Shown here: piece by piece, positions 1 to 7,530 of the stretch
Position numbering within the stretch: position 1 is the stretch's first letter
Layout: each line of letters starts with the position of its first letter
Assembly: GCA_036752825.1 (NCBI GenBank)
Contig: DAIORV010000088.1
Coordinates: forward strand, 1-9,518
Source of the DNA: UBA5177 sp002413265
GTDB lineage: Bacteria; Chloroflexota; UBA5177
DNA length: 9,518 nt
Direction of reading: 5' to 3'
Translations under genes and position numbers: made by a program
The notes under the pieces: generated by a model
The model's database searches: none
Told to the model about the DNA's origin: nothing
The model's input: the letters and a program-made list of their open reading frames with translations, nothing else

Positions 1-142
1 ACATTCCAGGTGGTCAGCCTCACGTTCCGACCATTAGATCAGCACACGGACTGGCGATGCTCCCCCTCTGGAGGCTGCGAGCGGAGTGGGGCGATGTAGT
101 AGTTTCGCTGGTCTCGCTACCGCTATCTCGTCAAACAGCAGA

Positions 143-3100
143 TCAAGCTGGTCTACGTTCAAACTCGCGCAGCGTCTCCTCCATGCGATAGGCGTTCAAA
201 CGCAGCATTTCATCTATCAGGTCCAGGATCGTCGACTGCTCGGTCTCGCTAGGCGACTCGGCGTAGTTCTGAATCAGCAGGGAGCTCAACGTTTCGGCAT
301 CAATCGACTCTGCATAGCGAATATCGCCAACCCTGTCTCCTAAGGCATCGATGAATTTCCTAGACAGCGCGAGTACCACCGCTGGTGCCGCCGCGGGTGA
401 TTCGGAGAGCGCGTGCACCAGTTTGCCCGCATTCTTTTGGAATGAACGACTCTCGATAAAGCCGAATATCACATCCTCTAGCCCAACTAGCGACGAACTG
501 CGAAGGGTCCAGAACGCCGATGCAGCCGCATCTTGGACTGCCTCGTCATCGTCGTTGAAGAGCCGCAGGAGAGACTGCTTCAGTTCAGGTTTCATTACCG
601 CGCTAACGTTGGCAGCCAGAACGCCTGCGAGGCCCTCGCGAGTCGCTTGATCTCCATCCAGCGCGAGTTGGGCAAGCGCCAGGCCTTCTGGGTGGATGAC
701 TGCTGCGAATCCCGCTAGCTGCCCACCCACAGTGCGGACGGCCGTAACTTCGGAAGCCAGCGCTCGTCTGATGATTGGATCTAGGGGATTGAGTGCCTCA
801 TTGAGGGCTACGTGCATTAATCGAATGGAGTAGTACGTCGAGAGAACAGCGTCCTCCCCAGCGGTCAGACGTTCAAACAACTGAACTGCGAGGGCTGAAT
901 CGATGTCGTGAAGTACCAGCACAATGTGCGCTGCGACCGCGCGAACCGAAGGCGACGGATCCAGCGTCAAGCCTCGAATCGCCGAGTCAAACCGATCGAG
1001 ACGTGCGTGATTGGCTGCAAGCAGTACAGCGATTGCGTTCGCCGCAGTTCCGCGCACCGAGCCCATACCGGACATCAATGGATCCCCGCCATCGATTGGC
1101 TGCCCGTTCCATTTCTGCCGCCATGGCTCTCGGTCGGGATCTGAATGACCAGTAAACGCTAGAACGATGTCCAGAATGTCCTCTGGAACCTGATCGCCCG
1201 CAGTCGCCTCGATCGCCCGGAGGGCTGCTCGGAGCATCTCCGGGTCGTCCGAACGCGCGACTGCCTTTCGACATATGTCCCAGATCAAGTCCGAAGGGAG
1301 CTTGGCGGCATGCGTCGCGATTGCTTGAAGCGCGACCTCGAGATAGACCGGATCAAGTTCGTCTGAGATTTGCAGCGCGAGGGATGCGTAGCGCAAAGGC
1401 TCCTTGGCCAATTCGGCTGCGAACAGGTTCGCGAGTTGCCTAGGCCCACCGGACATAAGGTCCTTGGGCCCGGGCGAATACTCCTCAAAGGCGCGCAGCC
1501 ACTGCTCATCGGTCATCTTCTCCGCGGCACTGCCGGGAATCGGCGGGCCCACGAAGCCAATCTGGAATGATGGCTCCTCGCGATTTGCTTCCTCCTCGTC
1601 CTCAGGCTCGTTCGTACCACGAAATTTCCGTTCAAGTTCGAGGCGACGCCGACGGCCCACTCCTGAAAGGCGGTCCATGGGTGTGGCGCGGAGCAGCGCA
1701 AACTGACCATAGCCATGATGCCGTCTTCCCTCTTTGGTCAGCTCCCATTCCGGGTAGTAGTTCAACAGCACCCTCTCAAGCCGATCGATGTTCGTCTGCT
1801 CGCAGTTCTTGCTGGCAGTCGCGACCAACGCCGCGCTGGCTGCGATGGACGAACTCATCGTCCCCAAGTGGAGTCGCCTGAGATCTGACAGCAAGAATTC
1901 GATAGCCTTGTCTCCGAGGCCAGGCGACCCTGCGTAACCACGCGCGAAGAGGTAATCGAGGGTCTCACTTTGGGGGCTGGAATGCGCCTCGACCACAGCT
2001 TGGAACCGGTCGGGACTCGTGTTGGCCACTTGTGCGAGCGCATGCTCCATGCCGCGACTGAGGGCGGCTTCCATCGAGAATACTTGGCCTCCATGTCGGT
2101 ATGCAAAAACCTCGTCGTGATATCCGTCGCTGCTTCTTCGGCTGCGAACAATGTCGACAATTAGGGGTAGTAACTGCTCCATGTAGTCGATCGGCGCCCC
2201 GGTACAGGCGGTAAGAAGCAACTCGACACCATAGTGAGACTGACCGAAGGAGCCGAAGTTTGAATCTTGCCCGTCAACCGGTGCAGCTGCCAGCGCCAGC
2301 TCACGACGAAGTCGATGCGACGCAAACTCGACGGCCCAGGATGGATGTGTTTCGGCGAGTCCATACGCAAGATCCCAGAACGTTGAGTTGGATGCGATCG
2401 GCGTGCGCGCCGCGTCGAGAACACCTCGGTCAATCAACCTGAGCAGAATGTCAAACATTGGTCGGCTGTTGCCAAATCTGCTCCAGGACATGAGAAAGGC
2501 GAGGCGGTTGCGCCACTCCCCATCACGCTCCACATACGGTTCGATCAGAGGTGCGAGTCGAGGGTCCTCACGATGACCCAGCAAAACCTCAATGCCGAGA
2601 TTGACAAAGGCGTCGCGGTCGCTCGCTAACCACTTCCTCATGTATCCGAGTTCGACGAGTAACTTGAACCAGGAATCTGAGCGGCGAAGCAACTGAGCAA
2701 TGGCGGGAGCCAGCACTCCATCCGGCTCTTCGAGATGCGGCCTGATAACCTCCCATTCAATCGCTGTGGGATCGGCCAATGCGGAGAGAACCCACAGGGC
2801 TGCCTGCTTGATGTGGTAACGAGTCTGACTGTCCCCGAGGAGGCCGGCGAGGTCGGCACGGAACTGCAGCGGCCGGGTGACTCGCTCGTATTCGAGCACC
2901 TGCCGTACCTGGGCGCGCCTGTAAAGATGCTGCTCGCCGCTCCGAAGCAGATCGGTGAGTTGCCTTGCCTGTTCCGTGAACCGCCTAGCGAAGGCATAGT
3001 CGAGAAACTGCTCGTGGAAGAACGACACATTGCCACCTTGGTCGAGCAAGACACCTTCCGAAGCCATCGCCCTCGCGTCGTCATCGTATTCACTGAGGTA

Positions 3101-4624
3101 GCTCCAAGGAATCGTAAGTTGGTGTGTAAGTTCGACCGCGGTAATGATGGCGTCAAGGACCTGGTTCCAAGCGACCTGGTGGTTGAGTCGAAGGAGCAGC
3201 TGCTGGCGCTTTATGTCGCAGTAGGCGTCGAAGAGGTCCTTCGGTGTTTCGAATTGGAACTGTCGTCCTAGGTCCGTATCCTTGAGTTCAGCAAGCAAAC
3301 CTAGATGGAGAGGAATTCCGAGTAGCTCGAACTGACGGTCCGATACTTGACTCGGATCCATACCCATGAGGCGGAGTTCAGACTCGATGGCGAGTCGGTC
3401 AAGTGGCTGGACCGGTATCTGAACGTGATGGGCACCAGCCAGCAGCGCTTTAAGTCGATGGTCGTGCTCTAAGTCGAACGCCCTGCAAGCGACTAGCAAC
3501 TTCGTGCCTGGATGATCGCCCGCCGACTCGACTACCTCCTTGAGCGCTTGGAATGTCGCATGTTGGCGACCAGAGATCAGACTGACCGCATCTAGCTGGT
3601 CGATCACCAGGAGCCTCGGCCTGGCTTGATCACCTGCTGCAAGGGAAGCCACCGGCGAGCCGGGCAAATGCAGCCGCTCGCCGAGCGTCTCAGCATCAAG
3701 AACCTCTCCAATGGCATCAGCCCGAAAGGCAAGTACTTCCCAACCGGCTACCCGAAGTTGAGTGATGACTTGGCGGAGCACTCCACTCTTTCCGATTCCT
3801 GCGTTTCCGACTACAAGAACGCTTTTCGATGCGTGTTGGACGAGAGCACTCAGGGTTGCGTCAGCTTCGATTCGGGGGATTCTGCGACCGTCTACCGTGA
3901 TCTCTCTTAGAGTGTCGAGATAGCGGTCTGTGACCGTAACAACATCAGCCTCGGCGGCTGTTTTGAGGCCAGCGCCAACTGGGCCATGGCCAAGGGGATT
4001 TAGGAAGCCCCATATGTCGTGCGCTTCAAGGCGGGCACCCTCTGACTCGAAGACAAACTTGAATAGATGTGCGAGAGCCGCTTCGGGCACGCCTCTGACC
4101 GTACCCAATAGGACCGTTCGCAGCTGTTCCTCAAGCGATACCGAATCCAACGTCCGCAGGGAAATCCGACTCAAGTACGGGAGAAGACCCGACAGGTCGG
4201 CCTGTCCGAAGTAACCGAGGAGCATCTGCTGCTGTGATTGGAGTCTCTTCGTTTCGTTTACACGTTGGCGGAAGCCGTCAACGTCTCGAACGGGCTCGTC
4301 AAGCCATTCCTGAAGGCTACTTGCCGACGTCGAGGAGACGAAGACACACGTGCAATTCGGGTCATCGTCGAGCAGTCGCCGGAAGCCAACAAGGACACCG
4401 TCGAGGTTCGAAATCGACCACTCGCCCTCGGTCCGCTGTCGCTTGACCTGGTGGAACTCTTGCTTGCCGGCGGTGCCGACCACAAGCTCGGCCTCGTCAA
4501 CTCCATAGCGTTCAAGGTGGACCCAAGCTACCCCGCCGCGGATTACTCGGATGAGTTGGTTTGCGGCCCACAGGACTTCGTAATGGTCTCCCGCCTTTCC
4601 GGACCGACCACCGGGGGGAGGCAC
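143..4624 (-). CDS. Nuclease-STAND NTPase-HEAT-like repeat protein (Avs-like defence candidate)
   Basis: A protein of 1493 residues in one unbroken frame. Residues 10-65 resemble the Cap4/DUF4297 dsDNA nuclease: a helix with GDHYEVLWAANQL (12-24), acidic residues D43, E44 and E46, then Q59-V-K61, giving a DE...QxK metal site of the PD-(D/E)XK fold. Residues 265-550 are a STAND NTPase: Walker A GNAGIGKS (273-280), Walker B RLLVIDQLD (D342), a sensor arginine in LLVACR (R381), the GxP motif GIP (436-438) typical of the class, then a winged-helix part ending in FFHEQFLDYAFARRF (535-549). From about 550 to the end the protein is helical with HEAT-like units (near 1218-1240 and 1360-1370), an acidic stretch near 1010 and DEQWLRAFEEY near 1036. 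Avs proteins have this order: effector nuclease, ATPase switch, C-terminal sensor. Expected role (inference): sense an invader product, oligomerise and degrade DNA. The start is GTG; the same frame has a TAA 36 nt upstream and no other start between. G+C is lower than in res and mod. No signal peptide or membrane segment is seen. The exact Avs family cannot be named from sequence alone. Confidence 0.85.
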   Translation of the reverse strand: MPPPGGRSGKAGDHYEVLWAANQLIRVIRGGVAWVHLERYGVDEAELVVGTAGKQEFHQVKRQRTEGEWSISNLDGVLVGFRRLLDDDPNCTCVFVSSTSASSLQEWLDEPVRDVDGFRQRVNETKRLQSQQQMLLGYFGQADLSGLLPYLSRISLRTLDSVSLEEQLRTVLLGTVRGVPEAALAHLFKFVFESEGARLEAHDIWGFLNPLGHGPVGAGLKTAAEADVVTVTDRYLDTLREITVDGRRIPRIEADATLSALVQHASKSVLVVGNAGIGKSGVLRQVITQLRVAGWEVLAFRADAIGEVLDAETLGERLHLPGSPVASLAAGDQARPRLLVIDQLDAVSLISGRQHATFQALKEVVESAGDHPGTKLLVACRAFDLEHDHRLKALLAGAHHVQIPVQPLDRLAIESELRLMGMDPSQVSDRQFELLGIPLHLGLLAELKDTDLGRQFQFETPKDLFDAYCDIKRQQLLLRLNHQVAWNQVLDAIITAVELTHQLTIPWSYLSEYDDDARAMASEGVLLDQGGNVSFFHEQFLDYAFARRFTEQARQLTDLLRSGEQHLYRRAQVRQVLEYERVTRPLQFRADLAGLLGDSQTRYHIKQAALWVLSALADPTAIEWEVIRPHLEEPDGVLAPAIAQLLRRSDSWFKLLVELGYMRKWLASDRDAFVNLGIEVLLGHREDPRLAPLIEPYVERDGEWRNRLAFLMSWSRFGNSRPMFDILLRLIDRGVLDAARTPIASNSTFWDLAYGLAETHPSWAVEFASHRLRRELALAAAPVDGQDSNFGSFGQSHYGVELLLTACTGAPIDYMEQLLPLIVDIVRSRRSSDGYHDEVFAYRHGGQVFSMEAALSRGMEHALAQVANTSPDRFQAVVEAHSSPQSETLDYLFARGYAGSPGLGDKAIEFLLSDLRRLHLGTMSSSIAASAALVATASKNCEQTNIDRLERVLLNYYPEWELTKEGRRHHGYGQFALLRATPMDRLSGVGRRRRLELERKFRGTNEPEDEEEANREEPSFQIGFVGPPIPGSAAEKMTDEQWLRAFEEYSPGPKDLMSGGPRQLANLFAAELAKEPLRYASLALQISDELDPVYLEVALQAIATHAAKLPSDLIWDICRKAVARSDDPEMLRAALRAIEATAGDQVPEDILDIVLAFTGHSDPDREPWRQKWNGQPIDGGDPLMSGMGSVRGTAANAIAVLLAANHARLDRFDSAIRGLTLDPSPSVRAVAAHIVLVLHDIDSALAVQLFERLTAGEDAVLSTYYSIRLMHVALNEALNPLDPIIRRALASEVTAVRTVGGQLAGFAAVIHPEGLALAQLALDGDQATREGLAGVLAANVSAVMKPELKQSLLRLFNDDDEAVQDAAASAFWTLRSSSLVGLEDVIFGFIESRSFQKNAGKLVHALSESPAAAPAVVLALSRKFIDALGDRVGDIRYAESIDAETLSSLLIQNYAESPSETEQSTILDLIDEMLRLNAYRMEETLREFERRPA

Positions 4625-4628
4625 GTTA

Positions 4629-4636
4629 CCTACCCT
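4629..4636 (-). promoter_or_regulatory. Ribosome binding site of the STAND gene
   Basis: On the minus strand AGGGTAGG lies just upstream of the GTG start, with 8 nt between AGGG and GTG. It supports the rare GTG start codon, which is also the first possible start after the in-frame TAA. Confidence 0.6.
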
Positions 4637-4657
4637 GCGAGCCGTGCGCCGGTCGCC

Positions 4658-4667
4658 CCATTAATGG
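4658..4667. promoter_or_regulatory. 10-bp palindrome upstream of the STAND gene start
   Basis: CCATTAATGG is a perfect inverted repeat ending 33 nt before the GTG start, where an operator or a promoter -10 region would sit. It is AT-rich in its centre while the surroundings are GC-rich. A 10-bp palindrome occurs by chance about once per 1 kb, so this is only suggestive. No matching -35 hexamer is visible at normal spacing. Confidence 0.25.
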
Positions 4668-4772
4668 CCGCGATTTGCTGGACCGGTATGCCATCAACTC
4701 AGGACCACACCCACGACGTCGTCGATGGCCCCCCTGGCTGCATCGCCCGAATCATCCCCGGTCTTGGCACCG

Positions 4773-4786
4773 ACACTGATCAGTGT
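4773..4786. promoter_or_regulatory. Perfect 14-bp palindrome, candidate operator
   Basis: ACACTGATCAGTGT is a perfect inverted repeat centred between 4779 and 4780, about 149 nt upstream of the STAND gene start. The expected number of 14-bp palindromes in 449 random bases is about 0.03, so chance is a weak explanation. Such sites are typical for dimeric helix-turn-helix or WYL repressors, some of which control defence genes. No regulator gene is present in the window, so the binding protein is unknown. It could also form a short RNA hairpin in a leader transcript. Confidence 0.4.
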
Positions 4787-4947
4787 GTACGGTTGCGCTT
4801 CCACTTCACGGCGACCTCCACATCAAACCGCGAGCAGGAGAACCTGCAGAGCGCCGGTCTCGGGCCAAGATGTTTAGTGCGGTCCACGATAAATTGGCGC
4901 ATTGCTGGTCGCACTGCGGATACGTGCGCGATACCGACCAAAACCAT
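4780..4947 (-). CDS. Possible small ORF, 55 aa, doubtful
   Basis: ATG at 4947 opens 55 codons ending in TGA at 4780-4782, inside the 14-bp palindrome. GGAAGG lies upstream but only 3 nt from the ATG, which is short for a ribosome binding site. The product begins MVLVGIAHVSAVRPAM and ends in a basic tail (FDVEVAVKWKRNRTH). About two thirds of the codons end in G or C, no better than expected for this region. The frame is the same as that of res and stays open from the res stop. I recognise no family, and it may be chance. Confidence 0.15.
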   Translation of the reverse strand: MVLVGIAHVSAVRPAMRQFIVDRTKHLGPRPALCRFSCSRFDVEVAVKWKRNRTH

Positions 4948-4968
4948 GGGCCTTCCGGCAGACCTACA

Positions 4969-5014
4969 GGCTGCTCGAACGGCACGAGTCCCAACTTGTG
5001 CCGTCGAAGCTGCC
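4969..5014 (-). terminator. Long imperfect hairpin downstream of res
   Basis: The two arms pair as CGGCAC (4980-4985) with GTGCCG (4998-5003) around a 12-nt loop. They extend through TCGA/TCGA, GC/GC and GGC/GCC pairs with one T-T mismatch and single-base bulges, about 15 pairs in total. The hairpin starts about 60 nt after the res stop codon on the transcribed strand. No run of T follows it, so it is not a classic intrinsic terminator. High-GC actinobacteria often use hairpins without a U-tract, so termination or partial attenuation of the mod-res transcript is possible. It could instead be a leader structure for the STAND gene. Confidence 0.35.
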
Positions 5015-5073
5015 GCCGGGCATCCCCTGAGACATCTCTCGAAGCCGCGTTGGAGTTCGGCCGATCGAGTCGC

Positions 5074-7530
5074 TCACGTGCGGTTCAGCCCCTTCAGGGC
5101 GGACCATGAACCTTTCGACGCCTCGACATCGCTCTCTAAGACAAGCAGATAGGCCCATTTCGCTGGAGTCTTGGGGTCAGCGTTCACATGGTTCACCCAG
5201 CGCAGCGCAGCCTCCGCCTTGCCCAGGACGGACGGTGTCGAGCCTTCTTTCTCCATCTTGATCTCGACCATGTATTGCGTCCCGGCCGTCTCGACCACGA
5301 TGAAGTCAGGGTTGTAGAGCGTCTTCATTCCAGTCCAGAGGATCGGGCAGTCGTTCCGCTCCAGCCTGACCCAGAAGGCGACCTCGGGCGCTGCGTCCAT
5401 GATGTTCGCAGCCTCCAGCTCGGTGCCCGAGTCGAACCAGGCCTGCGGGTACATCCCCTTCGCCCACCCTTCGTACCCGGCCTGGCGCTCGAACTTGCCA
5501 AAGCGATCCCCGCTGGCGGTCGGGCGCTGCAGGCGAGCGTTGCCGAAGTCGACGACCTCCACAACGTCCTCGTAGCTTGGCTTCGGTGCGAACTCCTTGT
5601 GGCCTCGACTGATCAGGTCGATCACCCGGGCGGCCACTCGGTCGAGGTTGGTGGAGAGCACGGGCACAGCCTTGTCTCCAAGACCGGCCACGAGGGCATC
5701 CATGATTGGAGCCAACCGAGCGCGTTCGATGGCCCGGGCCGGCACCGCATCCGAGCCTAAGACCAGGTCGGCCAGCCGGCTCCGAGCCTCTTCCAGTGGG
5801 AGAAGCGGCACCTGCGAGGAGACCTTGTCGACTGCGTCGCTCGTTACGAGGTGGGTGGTCGTTAGCCCATCCCGCCCGGTTACGGTTCTGGCGCTGACCT
5901 TCACGCGCCGCAGCTCGCCGTCCGCGTCGGCCGCGAGTCGTTCGCCGAGCCGTTTGAAAGGGTCGCGATCCGTGATGTCCGAGAGCGTGAACTTGCTCTG
6001 GACTCCCTGCATCACGAGCTTCGGTATGCGCAGCCTCACGTCGTCTCGCGGCAGCATCAGGGCAGACAGCTGTGCCACCTCAGCCTCGACATGCTCTACA
6101 CGGGTCTCGACGCTCGTAACGGTGGCCACAGCGGCACCAGGCTCGGGAGCACCGGGCTCACTGCCATCCTCGCCGGCGACTGGAGTCGCCGTTTCGCTTC
6201 GTTCGATTACGGCGACTTCGCGACCATCAGCGCGCCGAGTGGTCGACATCCACACCCGATAGTCGATGAAGGCCTCGTTGATCACATTCGCCTTCTTGAG
6301 CAGCTCTTGGTACCGCTCATGAGCGAGGACCTCCAGGGTGTCGAGCATCTCGATTCCGGTGTACGCGCCGAAGGGGAGTCGCATGCCACGGCCCAGGGTC
6401 TGCTCGGTGAGGATCTCGGAGATTGATGGGCGAAGAGAAGCGATCACGTATACCGACTTGACGTCCCATCCCTCTTTCAGCATCCCGACCGAGACGATGA
6501 TTCGGACCTTGCTCGAAGGCGTCTCCACTGCGTCGAGCGCTTCCAGCGCCTCCTCTGGAGAGCTGGAGTTGATGTTGAGGATCGAATCGGCGTAAGCGCC
6601 ATCAGCGAACCCTGGGTCGGTGAGGATCCCCTCGACCTTGTTGGCATCCTCGATCGTGGGTGCGACCACCAGCATCATCGGGCGAACGGGTGCCATTCCA
6701 CTTGTGCTGCAGTAGGCTTCGACCGCCTTCGCCTTCGCCTCCAGGAGCCGGACACCGTCCCGCAGCTTGGTCTTGGGGTCCGACAGATCGTCTTTCCGCC
6801 CGACCAACACCGGCGTCTTCACCAACTGGTCCGCGATGGCCCGGGCGAGCGGATATCGGTAGATCAGCTGCTCGGGCGGCGTCTTCTTGTCTGGAGTTGC
6901 GGTGAGGCCGACCAGCACCCGCGGCACGAGTTCGCGGATCGCGGCCGAGAACGCTTTGCCGTAGTAGCAGTGGTGCTCGTCCGCGAAAACGACGAGGTCT
7001 TCCTGTTCCTGAAGGTGATCGTAAAAAGCCTTGCCGAGTCCCTCCTGGAACTTGCGGGTCTTACGACCCGTCTCGGTATCAGGCTTGAGGAGAGCCTGAA
7101 CCGTGAACACAAAGAGCTTCACCTCCGAGTCGTCATCCATTGCGGCGCGCATCACGGGCGTAGCGAAGTTGTCGGACGTGATCACAACGGGCTGGACTTC
7201 CATCCGGTCCAGGAGACTCTTGGGATGCCCCGGCGTGAAGTTATCCACGGTCTTGCGGAGAATCGTCTTGCCGGGAGTGATCACTGCGAAATTGCGCACG
7301 CCGTCGGCCGCGAAGTAGTCAATCGCAGCAGCCATGACGTAGGTCTTGCCGACTGCGGTGGCGAGGTCGACCACACACTCGAACGGCGCCTCGCCTCCAT
7401 CAACTTCGTAGTGCTGGGCGACTGCCTTGGCGATCGAGTCGAGGGCGCCACGATTGGGAGCACGTAGATCCAGCCGAGCTGCGATCGCCTCGATCGCGTT
7501 GGAATCGACCAGCGGGGTCGCGACGCTCAT
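5074..7530 (-). CDS. res: Type III restriction endonuclease, Res subunit (helicase-nuclease)
   Basis: Res joins Mod to translocate on DNA and cut unmodified targets near the recognition site. The 818-residue protein has superfamily 2 helicase motifs in order: Walker A ATAVGKT (57-63), DEHH box (184-187), motif III LTATP (209-213), motif V VGMLKEGWDVKSV (348-360) and motif VI EQTLGRGMRLP (376-386), the last very characteristic of Type III Res. A Pro/Gly/Glu-rich linker lies near 445-475. The C-terminus carries a PD-(D/E)XK nuclease: NPDF (D742), then VEIK (E756, K758). Both the ATPase and the nuclease residues are intact, so the enzyme looks active. The length is at the short end for the family. 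The ATG start overlaps the mod stop codon as ATGA and lacks a clear ribosome binding site, so translation is probably coupled to mod. The protein ends about 30 residues after the nuclease core, at TGA 5074-5076. Confidence 0.94.
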   Translation of the reverse strand: MSVATPLVDSNAIEAIAARLDLRAPNRGALDSIAKAVAQHYEVDGGEAPFECVVDLATAVGKTYVMAAAIDYFAADGVRNFAVITPGKTILRKTVDNFTPGHPKSLLDRMEVQPVVITSDNFATPVMRAAMDDDSEVKLFVFTVQALLKPDTETGRKTRKFQEGLGKAFYDHLQEQEDLVVFADEHHCYYGKAFSAAIRELVPRVLVGLTATPDKKTPPEQLIYRYPLARAIADQLVKTPVLVGRKDDLSDPKTKLRDGVRLLEAKAKAVEAYCSTSGMAPVRPMMLVVAPTIEDANKVEGILTDPGFADGAYADSILNINSSSPEEALEALDAVETPSSKVRIIVSVGMLKEGWDVKSVYVIASLRPSISEILTEQTLGRGMRLPFGAYTGIEMLDTLEVLAHERYQELLKKANVINEAFIDYRVWMSTTRRADGREVAVIERSETATPVAGEDGSEPGAPEPGAAVATVTSVETRVEHVEAEVAQLSALMLPRDDVRLRIPKLVMQGVQSKFTLSDITDRDPFKRLGERLAADADGELRRVKVSARTVTGRDGLTTTHLVTSDAVDKVSSQVPLLPLEEARSRLADLVLGSDAVPARAIERARLAPIMDALVAGLGDKAVPVLSTNLDRVAARVIDLISRGHKEFAPKPSYEDVVEVVDFGNARLQRPTASGDRFGKFERQAGYEGWAKGMYPQAWFDSGTELEAANIMDAAPEVAFWVRLERNDCPILWTGMKTLYNPDFIVVETAGTQYMVEIKMEKEGSTPSVLGKAEAALRWVNHVNADPKTPAKWAYLLVLESDVEASKGSWSALKGLNRT
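7527..7530 (-). promoter_or_regulatory. ATGA stop-start overlap of mod and res
   Basis: The TGA stop of mod (7527-7529) shares bases with the ATG start of res (7528-7530). The upstream bases show no good Shine-Dalgarno sequence. Termination-reinitiation coupling would tie Res amount to Mod translation, which is useful because methylation should come before cutting. Confidence 0.7.

Larger units (their letters stand above)
4625..5073. other. 449-nt gap between res and the STAND gene
   Basis: No convincing protein gene fills this interval. It contains a ribosome binding site, two palindromes, a weak 55-codon ORF and a long imperfect hairpin, each listed separately. The two R-M genes upstream overlap by 4 nt, so a gap this long suggests that the STAND gene has its own promoter or leader and is not simply the third gene of a tightly coupled operon. 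No clear -35/-10 pair on the minus strand could be fixed by eye. Confidence 0.7.

Noticed and set aside
1..142. Terminator or gene end downstream of the STAND gene.
   Set aside because: Only stems of 4-5 bp without a T-run were seen (for example CCTC/GAGG near 65-75), too weak to call.
2638..3271. Plus- and minus-strand open frames of 170-180 codons inside the STAND gene.
   Set aside because: They lie within an intact 1493-residue gene with clear motifs and have shadow-type compositions rich in Arg, Ser and Pro.
4713..4722. Palindrome ACGACGTCGT in the gap.
   Set aside because: A GC-rich 10-mer palindrome of CG steps is expected by chance, and nothing positions it relative to a promoter.
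4238..5152. A 304-codon open frame on the plus strand across the gap and the start of the STAND gene.
   Set aside because: It is antisense to well-supported coding sequence over its first part and to the end of res, has no recognisable domain or ribosome binding site, and long antisense frames are common in GC-rich DNA.
5188..6262. Plus-strand frames of about 190-220 codons opposite res.
   Set aside because: They are antisense to the Res nuclease and linker region and show no motifs.
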